Shown here: positions 8,797-17,404 of the stretch, in pieces
Position numbering within the stretch: position 1 is the first letter of the stretch
How the letters are laid out: each line of letters begins with the position of its first letter
Origin: Hymenobacter metallilatus
Lineage (GTDB): Bacteria; Bacteroidota; Bacteroidia; Cytophagales; Hymenobacteraceae
Assembly (NCBI RefSeq): GCF_003944705.1
Contig: NZ_RWIS01000024.1
Coordinates: 1 to 37,855, forward strand
DNA length: 37,855 bases
Direction of reading: 5' to 3'
Notes under the pieces: generated by a model
What the model was told of the DNA's origin: nothing
Database searches by the model: none
Seen by the model: only the letters and a program-made list of their open reading frames with translations
Translations under genes and position numbers: made by a program

Positions 8797-8955
8797 TTAG
8801 CGCTTATGACGACCTTCGTCAGATACGGTCAGGCGCTTGCGGCCTTTGGCACGACGACGAGCGATTACGCTACGGCCGTTAGCGGTTTCCATGCGCGAGC
8901 GGAAACCGTGCTTGTTGCGGCGCTTGCGCTGCGAGGGCTGAAAAGTACGTTTCAT
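8797..8955 (-). CDS. rpmH: 50S ribosomal protein L34
   Basis: A 52-residue, very basic ribosomal protein that begins MKRTFQPS and contains the L34 core KRRNKHGFRSRM, with RARAKGR-like basic repeats (ARRRAKGRKRL) before the C-terminus. The frame is open upstream, but the conserved MKRTFQPS fixes the start at 8955. A TACCTTTG -7 box lies 36 bases before the start. It is the first gene of the rpmH-rnpA-S41 peptidase cluster. Confidence 0.97.
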   Translation of the reverse strand: MKRTFQPSQRKRRNKHGFRSRMETANGRSVIARRRAKGRKRLTVSDEGRHKR

Positions 8956-8991
8956 GGTATGGGTAAGTGACTCTGTTACAAGTAAGGCCGG

Positions 8992-8999
8992 CAAAGGTA
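8992..8999 (-). promoter_or_regulatory. Bacteroidota -7 box of rpmH
   Basis: TACCTTTG on the minus strand matches the consensus TAnnTTTG, 36 bases before the rpmH start. It probably drives the whole rpmH-rnpA-peptidase cluster. Confidence 0.65.
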
Positions 9000-9021
9000 A
9001 CAGGTGCAATTGGAAATGGCA

Positions 9022-9046
9022 AGTAGCGCATGCTTTAGCTTGCGTA
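9022..9046 (+). repeat. Left 25-bp inverted repeat (REP-like) of RAYT element
   Basis: This 25-bp sequence is the exact reverse complement of 9805-9829. It is itself nearly palindromic: GCATGCG and CGCAAGC around a TAAA/TTTA centre fold into a short stem with one mismatch, as REP sequences served by RAYT transposases do. The two copies bracket the dead transposase. Confidence 0.8.
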
Positions 9047-9071
9047 TTTTCGCCATACTATCCCCCTATCA

Positions 9072-9705
9072 TCATTCCACCCACAGCCCACTATACGCCC
9101 ATTCATCCCAGCTACTCACTAGCCCTGCCTTTACCGGGTTCTGAACTACATACCGATTGATGCGCTGCAACTCCACCGTATCACGCAGTATATGGTCGTA
9201 AGCTTTCGTGCTGCCAGAATGCGCCGCACCGCTGCAATAACTGATTAGCTTCCCGAGCTGGGGCACCTTTCAATTGTTGCATGAGGGAAGCAAGACTATC
9301 AGATAGCTCCAACGGCAATTGTACTACTGCATGCACATGATTAGACATCACGCAGAAGCTATGCCCCGATACATCTTGCTTCGCCAAGCGCTGGAATTGC
9401 CGGACTACTGCGGTGGCAACTTCTGGTTGCTTCAGCTATAAAGGGCTGGTAGTAGCGCCGTCCAGCAAAGTGTCGAACTTGCCGAAATAGAGTCGCCGGA
9501 GTCGGTAACGTGCATCTTTTAATTCATCCAAACTACGTACCGGGTCTGCCAACAATGCTGCTTCTGACAGCTGCCTGTCCTGCCGTAACCGCTCGATGGG
9601 CACTTGCGGCAAAGAATCTGCCAGGCGAAAGGTGACAAAAATAGTAGCTCTCGGCGGCAGAATATGCGGTAAATTGCGTCGATAAACAGTTTTTATGCCT
9701 TCAAC
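9072..9705 (-). pseudogene. REP-associated tyrosine transposase (RAYT, Y1/IS200-like), inactivated
   Basis: The minus-strand translation matches the RAYT family in order: an N-terminal PPRATIFVTFRLADSLP-like segment, a DARYRLRRLYFGKFD segment, the HUH motif in MSNHVHAVV, then GAFWQHES and a C-terminal YDHILRD...NRYVVQNPVKAGLV. It is broken at least twice. An in-frame TAG lies at about 9437-9439, and one extra base at 9200-9201 shifts the frame between HES and YDH. The usual KGYTAREAN motif reads KGAPAREAN, so the expected catalytic tyrosine is also missing. No clear start codon is seen, so the 5' limit is approximate. Perfect 25-bp inverted repeats flank it. Confidence 0.82.
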
Positions 9706-9804
9706 ATAGCAGATAACGCAATGTGTTGGTACTGAAAGCGGAACGATCCTGCCGCTTATTTAAGCAGGGTGCAAATTGAGCTGGCTGTTTTATCGTGCAA
9801 CGGC

Positions 9805-9829
9805 TACGCAAGCTAAAGCATGCGCTACT
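9805..9829 (-). repeat. Right 25-bp inverted repeat (REP-like) of RAYT element
   Basis: Exact reverse complement of 9022-9046. Its last base is immediately followed by the ATG of the M61 peptidase gene at 9830, so the element supplies that gene's entire immediate upstream region. Confidence 0.8.
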
Positions 9830-11563
9830 ATGATTCACTACCACATTTCCTTCGAGAACCCGCTTACCTTTTACCTGCAAGTTCAAATGACGTTTGAAGT
9901 GCCTGCGGGTACGGAGGCGCCGGTAGAGCTGCAGCTGCCCGCGTGGCGGCCGGGGCGGTATGAGCTGCAGAACTTCGCCCAGAAGCTGCAGCATGTAGTG
10001 CTGGAGGATGCAGCCTCCGGGGAAGCTTTGACGAGCCGAAAGATTACCAAGGACCGGTGGCAGCTGCGCGGGGCGGCGGGGCGCACGGTGCGGGTGCGCT
10101 ACAACTTTTACGCCCACCAGATGGATGCCGGCGGCTCCTGGCTCGATGAAACCCAGCTGTACCTGAACCCGGTGCAGGCCCTTATGTACGTGGAAGGCCG
10201 ACAGGAAGAAACCTGCCAACTGCTGCTCGATGTGCCCGAGGGCTGGCAGATAGCCTGTGGCCTGCCTCAGCGTGGCCCTAACCTACTGGAAGCCCGCAGC
10301 TTCGACCATTTGGCCGATTCGCCGCTGATTGCCAGCCCTACTTTGCAGTACCGCAACTACGAGGTGCAGGGCCTGCCTTTCTACATCTGGATACAGGGAG
10401 AGTGCCCGGTAGACTGGGGGCGGCTGGTGCAGGATTTCCGGGCATTCAGTGAGGAGCAATTAACGCTATTCGGCTCGTTTCCGGCCCAGGATTATCATTT
10501 TCTGAACCAGATTCTGCCCTACAAGCACTACCACGGCGTGGAGCACCTCAACTCTACCGTTATTGTGCTGGGGCCGGCCGAGCTACTAATGACGGAAGGG
10601 CTGTACAAGGAGCTGCTGGGCGTGAGCTGCCACGAGCTGTTTCATGCCTGGAACATCAAGAGCATCCGGCCGGCCGAAATGCAGCCCTATGACTACGCCC
10701 GCGAGAACTACTTCCGCACCTGCTTTATTGCCGAGGGCATTACCACCTACTACGGCGAATACCTGCTGGCCCGCAGTGGGGTGCGCACCGCCGAGCAGTA
10801 TTTTCAGGAGCTGAACACCGTGCTGCGCAAGCACTACGACGACTATGGCCGCTACCACCTCTCGGTAGCCGATGCCAGCATGGACCTGTGGCTGGATGGC
10901 TACAAGCCCGGCGTACCCGACCGCAAAGTATCAGTGTACCACAAGGGTGCGTTGGTGGCGCTGCTGCTCGACCTTACACTGCGGCAGCTTTCGGGCCACC
11001 AGCGCAGCCTGGATGATGTGATGCGCCGCCTCTGGGAAGAGTTTGGCAAAACTGGCCTGGGCTATACTGAGGAGGATTACCAGCGGGTAGTGAAGGAAGT
11101 GGCCGGGCGCGACATGCAGGCCTATTTCGACAAGTTTATTTACGGTACGGCTTCGCTGGAGGAACCGTTGAACCGGGTGCTGGGCTTTGTGGGCTGCCGT
11201 CTGCGCATCGAAGAAAACCCCTCGGTGTCGGAGGGCGTGTACGGGTTCCGGACGGTGGTGAAGAACGAGCGGACGGAGGTAACCGATATTCTGCCCGATG
11301 CCCCGGCAGCCCTGGCCCTGACCGTAGACGACGAAATAGTAGCCATTAATGGCCGCCGCGTGGATATGAACCTGCATACCCTGCTCGCCGACGGGGCCGA
11401 CCAGCATACAGTAACCGTATTTCGGCAAAACCGCCTGCTCACCGTGGCGCTATCCGCCGACCCGGCACACCGCTTCTGGCAAAAAGTAACTATTGAAAAA
11501 CTCCCCTCTCCCACCCCGGAGCAACAAGCCAGCTTCCGGCAGTGGATGGGTCAGGAATGGTAG
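9830..11563 (+). CDS. M61 family metallopeptidase (glycyl aminopeptidase type) with PDZ domain
   Basis: A 577-residue zinc peptidase of family M61. The order is an N-terminal beta domain (about 1-165), the gluzincin-type catalytic domain with HELFH (His268, Glu269, His272) and the third ligand Glu302 in EGITTYY, and a C-terminal PDZ domain (about 470-560). No signal peptide is visible, so the protein should be cytoplasmic. The frame is open for 54 more bases upstream, but those run through the REP-like repeat, and the protein similarity begins at MIHYHISFENP. Family members cleave N-terminal Gly or Ala from peptides; the substrate here is not predictable. The gene stands alone. Confidence 0.92.
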   Translation: MIHYHISFENPLTFYLQVQMTFEVPAGTEAPVELQLPAWRPGRYELQNFAQKLQHVVLEDAASGEALTSRKITKDRWQLRGAAGRTVRVRYNFYAHQMDAGGSWLDETQLYLNPVQALMYVEGRQEETCQLLLDVPEGWQIACGLPQRGPNLLEARSFDHLADSPLIASPTLQYRNYEVQGLPFYIWIQGECPVDWGRLVQDFRAFSEEQLTLFGSFPAQDYHFLNQILPYKHYHGVEHLNSTVIVLGPAELLMTEGLYKELLGVSCHELFHAWNIKSIRPAEMQPYDYARENYFRTCFIAEGITTYYGEYLLARSGVRTAEQYFQELNTVLRKHYDDYGRYHLSVADASMDLWLDGYKPGVPDRKVSVYHKGALVALLLDLTLRQLSGHQRSLDDVMRRLWEEFGKTGLGYTEEDYQRVVKEVAGRDMQAYFDKFIYGTASLEEPLNRVLGFVGCRLRIEENPSVSEGVYGFRTVVKNERTEVTDILPDAPAALALTVDDEIVAINGRRVDMNLHTLLADGADQHTVTVFRQNRLLTVALSADPAHRFWQKVTIEKLPSPTPEQQASFRQWMGQEW

Positions 11564-11757
11564 TCGTCACCCAACCCGCATCTTGCCGGTGCCCCGTACT
11601 GGTGCAGTATGCAGCAAAACATCTTTGCCGGAAATAGTTTAGAAAAACTGTAACCGTTAAAATCCGCTGTTTCGGAACTCTCCGCCCGCTTTTATCTTTT
11701 TGTTCTCTGTCCACCCGACAACGACGAGCCTTTCGACCCAAGCCTACTCTGCCTCCC

Positions 11758-12561
11758 ATGTTTCGGTTTCGTACCGTAGCTGCTGCCCTTCCGCTGGTAG
11801 TGCTACCGGCCTGTTCGTTGCGTATGCAGCCCACCGAGAAGTCTCGGCCCAGTGTTGCATTGCCACCCTTGCCGCCTCCTAAGCCCCCGCGCATTTACCG
11901 CCTGCAGCACCTGGATACACTGGTGCAGGTGCCAGGGCGCGTCTTGCACATCTATCCGGCCGCTCGGCAGGTATATAGCCAGCTAAAAAGTCCTGATTGG
12001 GTATTAAGCAAGCCTGCCTCAGCAGAAGAGGAAGATTCTTTCCTGGATTTTGCTTCCGAGGAAAAGCTGCGCCTGGCAAAAGCAGGGTCGCGCGTGCTAC
12101 GGACGGGGCGAGCTTTGCGGCTTCGGCCCACGGGTGCCGCAGAAGTAAAGCTGGTAAACAACCCGGCAGAAGATGAGCGGAATATTGCCTACGAATACCT
12201 AGCCACGCTGCCCAGCATCCATCAGTGGCTAATTTCGGTGCACCTGTACGAAGGGGGCTACTACATGCTGGTAGACCAGCGGAGTGGACGCCGGACGCAG
12301 TTGATGGCTCCGCCGGTTGTAGCCCCCGACGGCCGCCATTTTGTGTGCGGCAACTCCGATGTGCTGGCCCGTTTTGAGCCCAGCGGTCTGCAGCTCTGGA
12401 GCCTCGATGACAAAGCCCCGCGCCTGCTCTGGGAAAGGCAAACTGAATGGGGCTGCACTCAGCCCCGCTGGCTCGACAATAAAACCATCCTATTCGAGCA
12501 GGATTTCTTCGACAAAGGCGACGTAGATACCCGTGTAGTCCGTTTGAAGGTGGTTCCGTAA
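11758..12561 (+). CDS. Small lipoprotein of unknown function
   Basis: A 267-residue protein beginning MFRFRTVAAALPLVVLPAC: basic residues, a hydrophobic helix and a lipobox ending at Cys19, so it should be a lipid-anchored envelope protein. A Pro-rich linker (about 35-50) precedes a globular domain rich in beta strands, with repeated patterns such as GGYYMLVDQRSGRRT and WSLDDKAPRLLW that resemble beta-propeller blades. No family is recognised. The upstream gap of 194 bases contains a TATCTTTTTG stretch that could be a weak promoter. A long inverted repeat follows the stop. Confidence 0.75.
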   Translation: MFRFRTVAAALPLVVLPACSLRMQPTEKSRPSVALPPLPPPKPPRIYRLQHLDTLVQVPGRVLHIYPAARQVYSQLKSPDWVLSKPASAEEEDSFLDFASEEKLRLAKAGSRVLRTGRALRLRPTGAAEVKLVNNPAEDERNIAYEYLATLPSIHQWLISVHLYEGGYYMLVDQRSGRRTQLMAPPVVAPDGRHFVCGNSDVLARFEPSGLQLWSLDDKAPRLLWERQTEWGCTQPRWLDNKTILFEQDFFDKGDVDTRVVRLKVVP

Positions 12562-12573
12562 TGGTGATATGAA

Positions 12574-12647
12574 ACGATGAGACATGAGAAGTGAGACAGA
12601 CGACTTCGCCAAACGGCCCGCCTGTCTCACTTTTCATGTCTCATCGT
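12574..12647. repeat. Large imperfect hairpin between convergent genes (26-bp arms)
   Basis: Arms 12574-12599 and 12622-12647 are inverted copies with one mismatch in 26, around a 22-base loop. It lies between the convergent lipoprotein and small hydrophilic protein genes, so it can act as a two-way terminator. The same design recurs at 15978-16062 and 23954-24053 with unrelated sequences. Confidence 0.85.
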
Positions 12648-12668
12648 CTCAGGTTTCTATCCTAAAAC

Positions 12669-12917
12669 CTAGTGTTTGGCGTCGCCGCCTTTGCCTACTT
12701 TACCACTGGCTACCGACATGGGTTTGTTGCCCTGAGGGTTATTGCGGATGTTGTGCACGCCCTCCCCAGCCGAGTTGCCGTCGGTAGTGTTGCCGCGGGC
12801 CGATACGTCCATGGTATTGGGACTTTGTACCTGGGTGCTTTTTTTCTTGGTATTGGCAGCCGGGTTTACGGAGGTCTTATCGTTGGTCAGGTCGGATTCT
12901 TTTTTGCTAATGCTCAT
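12669..12917 (-). CDS. Small hydrophilic protein of unknown function
   Basis: An 82-residue polar protein with no hydrophobic segment, rich in Lys, Asn, Ser, Thr, Gly and Asp, so probably disordered. It starts MSISKKESD at 12917. The frame extends to 12959, but the extra residues (GKRNIHPP...) look non-coding. Its composition resembles small stress- or desiccation-related hydrophilic proteins, but I cannot assign a family. It is convergent with the lipoprotein gene and separated from it by the long hairpin. Confidence 0.5.
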   Translation of the reverse strand: MSISKKESDLTNDKTSVNPAANTKKKSTQVQSPNTMDVSARGNTTDGNSAGEGVHNIRNNPQGNKPMSVASGKVGKGGDAKH

Positions 12918-12999
12918 GGCCGTGGGATTTACGGGTGGATGAATATTCCTTTTACCCACTCAGTTCCTGCAGGGTTGTGATAAAATTCGGCGCATAAAA

Positions 13000-13027
13000 A
13001 AGCCCTGCTCATAGCTGAACAGGGCTT
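13000..13027 (-). terminator. Rho-independent terminator of the PfkB kinase gene
   Basis: Arms 13000-13010 and 13017-13027 pair with a single G-U mismatch and a 6-base loop. On the minus strand the stem is followed by a run of six T residues (12995-13000), a classical intrinsic terminator 25 bases past the kinase stop. Confidence 0.85.
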
Positions 13028-13051
13028 CTGGTTACATAAGCGGCTAGTAGC

Positions 13052-13984
13052 TTAGCTGGCCATAGCGGCAACCGGGGCTACGGCTACTAATTCGCCAAAC
13101 TGCTTTTCGCGGGCTTCAATTTCTTCCTGGCTTAAGTTAAGCAGGCGCTCCGTACCGAATTTCTCTACGCAGAACGAGGCCATGGCCGACCCATGAATAA
13201 CCGCACGCTTCATGTTTTCGAAGCTGATATCGTCGGTAGCGGCCAGGTGACCGATAAAGCCCCCCGCAAACGTGTCGCCGGCGCCGGTAGGGTCAAATAC
13301 TTCTTCCAGGGGCAAGGCCGGCGCGAAGAAGATCTGGTTTTTGTGGAAGAGCAAGGCCCCGTGCTCCCCTTTCTTAATGATGAGGTATTTAGGGCCCATG
13401 GCCATAATGAGCTTGGCGGCCTTCACCAGAGAATGTTGTCCCGACAACTGACGGGCTTCTTCGTCGTTGATGCTGAGCACGTCCACCATTTCGATGGTTG
13501 TTTTCAGCTCATCCAGGGCCACGTCCATCCAAAAGTTCATCGTGTCCATTACAATCAGCTTGGGCCGATTAACCAGGCGCTGAATCACAAGGCGCTGAAT
13601 CTGGGGGGTGAGGTTGCCCAACATCAGGTACTTGCAGTCCTGGTAGGAATCGGGCAGCACCGGGTCGAAATCGGCCAGAACGTTGAGCTCGGTGGCCAGG
13701 GTTTCGCGCGAGTTCAGGTCGTTGGAGTATTTGCCCGACCAGAAGAACGACTTCTCCCCCTGCTTGATCTGCAGGCCTTCAGTGTCTACGCCATGCTCGC
13801 CCAGCATCACAATATCCGACTGCGGAAAATCGTCGCCCACTACAGCCACGATTTTCACGGGCTTAACGGAGTAGGACGCCGACAGGCTGATGTAGGTAGC
13901 AGCGCCGCCAACAATCTTGTCGGTTTTGCCGAAGGGCGTTTCCAGGGCATCGAAGGCCACCGTGCCGATAACAACCAGACTCAT
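13052..13984 (-). CDS. PfkB family sugar/nucleoside kinase
   Basis: A 310-residue cytoplasmic kinase of the ribokinase/PfkB family, normal length. It has the N-terminal GGAATY substrate-binding segment (27-32) and the C-terminal signature DPTGAGDTFAGG (231 onward), whose Asp237 is the catalytic base and whose GAGD forms the anion hole. The family phosphorylates a hydroxymethyl group of sugars or nucleosides with ATP. This sequence does not fix the substrate; adenosine and ribose are both possible. It ends at a clear terminator and starts just downstream of the tRNA-His terminator, so it is a single-gene unit. Confidence 0.9.
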   Translation of the reverse strand: MSLVVIGTVAFDALETPFGKTDKIVGGAATYISLSASYSVKPVKIVAVVGDDFPQSDIVMLGEHGVDTEGLQIKQGEKSFFWSGKYSNDLNSRETLATELNVLADFDPVLPDSYQDCKYLMLGNLTPQIQRLVIQRLVNRPKLIVMDTMNFWMDVALDELKTTIEMVDVLSINDEEARQLSGQHSLVKAAKLIMAMGPKYLIIKKGEHGALLFHKNQIFFAPALPLEEVFDPTGAGDTFAGGFIGHLAATDDISFENMKRAVIHGSAMASFCVEKFGTERLLNLSQEEIEAREKQFGELVAVAPVAAMAS

Positions 13985-14102
13985 AGATTCAAAGGGGAAA
14001 AGTGGTTCAGGGTTCTACTTATACAGGGCCGCAACACCAGCCGCCGCCGAATCCTTCCATCGGCCACGGAAAAGACGGGCCGGCTCCAGGCTGCAAAAAA
14101 CA

Positions 14103-14136
14103 AAAAAGGCCTCTGCCACTGAGGAGAGACCTTTTT
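14103..14136 (-). terminator. Terminator after tRNA-His
   Basis: Twelve-base arms (14103-14114 and 14125-14136, one G-U pair) with A/T tracts form a hairpin starting 16 bases past the 3' end of the tRNA. It separates the tRNA from the kinase gene. Confidence 0.75.
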
Positions 14137-14151
14137 GTAGGCTAAACGGTG

Positions 14152-14226
<75 letters not shown>

Positions 14227-14506
14227 GTATTGGGTATTGCAGCCACAAAAGTAGCGTCCGCCCCCGGATTTGCAAAAGAATCAGACGGTTTTTTTCGGAC
14301 ACTACGCCTCCCTGCACGAAATCAGGCAGTTAACGGGGCATACCACTCCATCGGCCACCAGAGTCATTACGCTGAAGGCTACGGCCCTTGATGCTACAAC
14401 CAACAGGACCTCCGGCTAGGCAGAAGTATGCAGCACTCCAATCTGTAGAGCCAAGCGCTAGGATGAACACGCAAGCCACAAGCATTTTACCCGGTATAAT
14501 CCGCGT
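14227..14506. other. Intergenic region without a recognisable gene
   Basis: Between tRNA-His and the helicase promoter I see only short, unconvincing open frames and no repeat or RNA structure. Some of this should hold the tRNA-His promoter, which reads leftwards. Confidence 0.6.
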
Positions 14507-14514
14507 ACCTTTGT
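14507..14514 (+). promoter_or_regulatory. Bacteroidota -7 box of the DEAD-box helicase gene
   Basis: TACCTTTG, matching TAnnTTTG, ends 22 bases before the helicase ATG at 14537. It supports that start over an upstream GTG at 14513, which would lie inside the box. Confidence 0.65.
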
Positions 14515-14536
14515 GGTTTACAACACGCTTTGCCTT

Positions 14537-15967
14537 ATGTCTGACACGCCGCAGCCGCTCACTTTCGCTGATTTCAAGCTCAACAAGCAACTCCTGACGG
14601 CCGTGGAGGAAGCAGGCTTCACGGAGCCCACTCCGGTGCAGCAGCAAACCATTCCGCTACTGTTGGCCGGCCACGACGTGCTGGGCATTGCCCAAACCGG
14701 TACCGGCAAAACGGCGGCTTTCGGGCTACCCTTGCTCATGAAGGTGAAGTACGCTCAAGGCACCCACCCACGTGCTCTGGTACTGGCTCCTACCCGGGAG
14801 CTGGCGATGCAGCTGGAAGCGCACCTCAAAAAGCTGGCGGTATACACCGACCTGCGCATTTTTGCCATTTACGGCGGCTTGGGACCCAAAACCCAGATTG
14901 AAACCATTGCGAAAGGCGTGGATATCCTGATTGCCACGCCGGGCCGCCTGATGGAGCTGTATCTGAAGGGCGACCTGGTGCTGAAAGAGCTGAAAACTCT
15001 GGTGCTGGATGAGGCCGACAAGATGATGGACATGGGCTTTATGCCCCAGATCCGGCGCATTCTGGAGGTAATTCCGCGCAAGCGTCAGAACGTGCTGTTC
15101 TCGGCTACTATGCCGGAGAAGGTGACGACGCTGAGCGAGGAGTTTCTGGAGTTTCCGGTGCGGATTGAGGTGACGCCGGCCGCCACTTCGGCCCAGACGG
15201 TGAGCCAGACGCTGTACGAAGTGCCCAACCTGCTCACCAAAATCAACCTGCTGGAATACCTGTTTCTGGATTGGGACACGTTTCACCGGGTCATGATTTT
15301 TACCCGCACCAAGGAGCACGCCGACAACGTAGCCAGCTTCCTGCAGCGCAAAGCCCACGGAGAGGTACGGGCCATTCACGGCAACAAGGGCCAGAATATG
15401 CGCATCAACGCTATGGAGGCCTTCAAGGCTGGGGCGGTGCGCTTTTTGGTAGCTACCGATGTGGCCGCCCGGGGCATCGATGTGCCGCAGGTGTCGCACG
15501 TTATCAACTTCGACGTGCCGCTGGTATACGACGATTACGTGCACCGCATTGGCCGTACGGGCCGGGCCCAGCACACGGGCGCCGCCATTACCTTCGCCAA
15601 CGAGGCCGAAATGTTCCACATGGAGCGCATTGCCGAGCTAATCCGGCAGGAAATTCCGCTGCTGCCCATTCCGGCGGAGGTAGAAATTGCCAAAACGTCC
15701 TTCAACGAACAGCAGGACATGGACCGGGAAAAGGATGAGCGGCGCAAACGCGAGGACCCCAACTTCAAAGGCGCTTTCCACGAGCGGAAAGAATGGATAA
15801 AGCCCGGGGTAACCATTGACAAGCGCACTGGCCGCGAGTTTCAGGCGGGCCCCAACCGCAGCCAAAAGGGCAAAAAGGTGAATCCCTCGAAAGGCAAAGC
15901 CTCATCCCATTCTTCTAAGGCCTTCCGGGCCGCCCAGGGCCGCGCCCGCGCCAAGCGGAGCAAGTAG
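14537..15967 (+). CDS. DEAD-box ATP-dependent RNA helicase (RhlE-like)
   Basis: A 476-residue RNA helicase that uses ATP to open RNA duplexes or remodel RNA-protein complexes. All core motifs are present: the Q motif (about 25-40), motif I AQTGTGKT (52-59), Ia PTREL (85-89), II DEAD (158-161), III SAT (189-191), then RecA domain 2 with ARGID and HRIGRTGR. A basic Lys/Ser-rich tail (about 400-476) probably binds RNA without specificity, as in RhlE and cold-shock helicases. The start at 14537 fits both the Q-motif spacing and the promoter box upstream. It is a single gene ending at a long hairpin shared with the convergent gene. Confidence 0.95.
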   Translation: MSDTPQPLTFADFKLNKQLLTAVEEAGFTEPTPVQQQTIPLLLAGHDVLGIAQTGTGKTAAFGLPLLMKVKYAQGTHPRALVLAPTRELAMQLEAHLKKLAVYTDLRIFAIYGGLGPKTQIETIAKGVDILIATPGRLMELYLKGDLVLKELKTLVLDEADKMMDMGFMPQIRRILEVIPRKRQNVLFSATMPEKVTTLSEEFLEFPVRIEVTPAATSAQTVSQTLYEVPNLLTKINLLEYLFLDWDTFHRVMIFTRTKEHADNVASFLQRKAHGEVRAIHGNKGQNMRINAMEAFKAGAVRFLVATDVAARGIDVPQVSHVINFDVPLVYDDYVHRIGRTGRAQHTGAAITFANEAEMFHMERIAELIRQEIPLLPIPAEVEIAKTSFNEQQDMDREKDERRKREDPNFKGAFHERKEWIKPGVTIDKRTGREFQAGPNRSQKGKKVNPSKGKASSHSSKAFRAAQGRARAKRSK

Positions 15968-15977
15968 ATGGTGAAGT

Positions 15978-16062
15978 GGTGAGGTGGTGAAATAGTGAGT
16001 GGCCGTTCTGATAGCGCATTTCGCGCCAATAGAACGGCCACTCACTATTTCACCACTTCACC
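15978..16062. repeat. Large imperfect hairpin between convergent genes (32-bp arms)
   Basis: Arms 15978-16009 and 16031-16062 are inverted copies with one mismatch in 32, around a 21-base loop. It fills the space between the stops of the convergent helicase and membrane-protein genes. Confidence 0.88.
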
Positions 16063-16065
16063 AAC

Positions 16066-16524
16066 TCACCGATAATGGCTGAAAATGGCCAGTTGCAGCA
16101 GCTTGTTGGCTAGTAACGTGAAGGTAAACCCCCAAAGGGCTGCACTCCAGGCCATGTGCAGCAGAATTTGCCAGCGCGGAACGTGCAGTTGAGTGGCAAT
16201 GACAGTGCCACCCACCGGGCTGAAGAGAATGGGCGTCAGGAAGGCAATGCCTACCATACCGAAGCGGCGGTAAATGCCTACCACCGTACGGCTGCGGCGG
16301 CTGAATAAAGGCTTTCCCTTGGCCTCCCGCTTCCGACGCATGTGCAGGGCCCACTGCCGGCCCAGCCCCGAAATCAGGATAACCGTCGTCATCATGCCCG
16401 CTACCGAAAGCCCCCACACCAGCGGCATGGGCAAACCCGCCGCCACGCCCGCCAGCGGGGCCGCCACGAACTTGAACATGCCAATGGCAAAAACGGTGGC
16501 GTATTTGAGCAGCTGAGGTAACAC
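16066..16524 (-). CDS. Small integral membrane protein, unknown function
   Basis: A 152-residue protein with about four hydrophobic segments and a basic cytoplasmic loop (HMRRKREAKGK, about 60-70). The hydrophobic order and the short GIAFLTPILFSPVGGT segment recall small multidrug-export or DedA/SNARE-associated-like families, but I cannot confirm either. It lies downstream of upp on the same strand, with an inverted repeat between them, and is convergent with the helicase gene. Confidence 0.7.
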   Translation of the reverse strand: MLPQLLKYATVFAIGMFKFVAAPLAGVAAGLPMPLVWGLSVAGMMTTVILISGLGRQWALHMRRKREAKGKPLFSRRSRTVVGIYRRFGMVGIAFLTPILFSPVGGTVIATQLHVPRWQILLHMAWSAALWGFTFTLLANKLLQLAIFSHYR

Positions 16525-16609
16525 GGATGTTGGAATTGGTTCGGTAGTGAAGATAACAGGTGCGCAGCCGGGCAGTTAGTTCAGTTGGGCTATCAGAACG
16601 TGCATCCGG

Positions 16610-16684
16610 AACGTGTACTCCGGCCCGCGCCTGTGGGTAGTTACCTTCACACGCGAGCCGGAGCCCAGCTTCGGAGTACACGTT
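16610..16684. repeat. Inverted repeat downstream of upp
   Basis: AACGTGTACTCCG (16610-16622) and its exact complement at 16672-16684 flank a 49-base loop. A related AGAACGTGTAC copy follows at about 16688-16699 up to the upp stop. The arrangement may terminate upp transcription or be a degraded repeat cluster. Confidence 0.6.
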
Positions 16685-16699
16685 CTGGGGTACACGTTC

Positions 16700-17404
16700 T
16701 TACAGCTTGCTGCCGTACGATAGGTCGCCGGCGTCGCCGAGGCCGGGCACGATGTAGGCCTGCTCGTTGAGACCCTCATCAATGGCGGCTACCCAAAGCG
16801 TAGCCTCCGGCACTTCGCGGGTCACGTATTCCACGCCCTGGGGGCTGGCAATGACGGCCGCAATGTGCACCTGCCGGGGTGTGCCGAAGCGCAGCATGGC
16901 CCGGTAGGTTTGTACCAGGCTTTTACCCGAAGCCAGCATGGGGTCGGCCAGAATTAGCACCCGCTCATCGAGGCTGGGGGCCGAGAGGTAATCGACTTGC
17001 ACCTGCACCTGGGCCGTGCCCTCGATGCGGTAGGCGGCGGCAAACGCCGAGGGCGACTGGTCGAAATAGTTGAGGAAGCCCTGGTGGAAAGGCAGGCCGG
17101 CCCGCAGCACGGTAGCCAACACCGGAAAATCGTGGAGCAGCTTGCCGCTCGACTCGCCCAGGGGCGTGCGCACAGTCTGGTCGGTGTAGCTGAGCTGGGA
17201 GCTGATTTGGTAGGCAATGATTTCGCCCAGACGCTGCAGGTTACGGCGGAAGCGCAGGGAATCCTGCTGCACGGTTACGTCGCGCAGCTCGGCCAGGAAG
17301 TGGTTGGCAACGGACGGCTCGGCGCACACAACGTGCACGCGAGGGTTGGCGGCCGCGGCAGCCGCGGCGGATAATTCGGCAGAAGAGGGCGTCAGCGCAT
17401 CCAT
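16700..17404 (-). CDS. upp: Uracil phosphoribosyltransferase
   Basis: Pyrimidine salvage enzyme that joins uracil and PRPP to make UMP. The PRPP-binding loop reads ADPMLASGKS (153-162), the flexible-loop region TVLRAGLPF is present (about 98-106), and the C-terminus carries the uracil-binding motif GDAGDLSYG. At 234 residues it is about 20 longer than usual because of an Ala-rich N-terminal extension (11-19), so a slightly later start is possible. Its start overlaps the end of the upstream FemAB/GNAT-like gene by 13 bases, which suggests coupled translation. Confidence 0.93.
   Translation of the reverse strand: MDALTPSSAELSAAAAAAANPRVHVVCAEPSVANHFLAELRDVTVQQDSLRFRRNLQRLGEIIAYQISSQLSYTDQTVRTPLGESSGKLLHDFPVLATVLRAGLPFHQGFLNYFDQSPSAFAAAYRIEGTAQVQVQVDYLSAPSLDERVLILADPMLASGKSLVQTYRAMLRFGTPRQVHIAAVIASPQGVEYVTREVPEATLWVAAIDEGLNEQAYIVPGLGDAGDLSYGSKL

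Noticed and set aside
9072..9266. Separate small gene encoding 64 residues
   Set aside because: It is the C-terminal part of the frameshifted RAYT transposase, matching family residues after the FWQHES motif.
13193..14122. 309-codon plus-strand frame over the PfkB kinase gene
   Set aside because: The minus-strand kinase has the catalytic signature and a terminator; the plus frame would run towards the tRNA and has shadow-type composition.
14726..15619. 297-codon frame opposite the DEAD-box helicase gene
   Set aside because: Antisense shadow of a GC-rich gene whose sense frame contains every helicase motif; the antisense product is His/Gln-rich without a recognisable fold.
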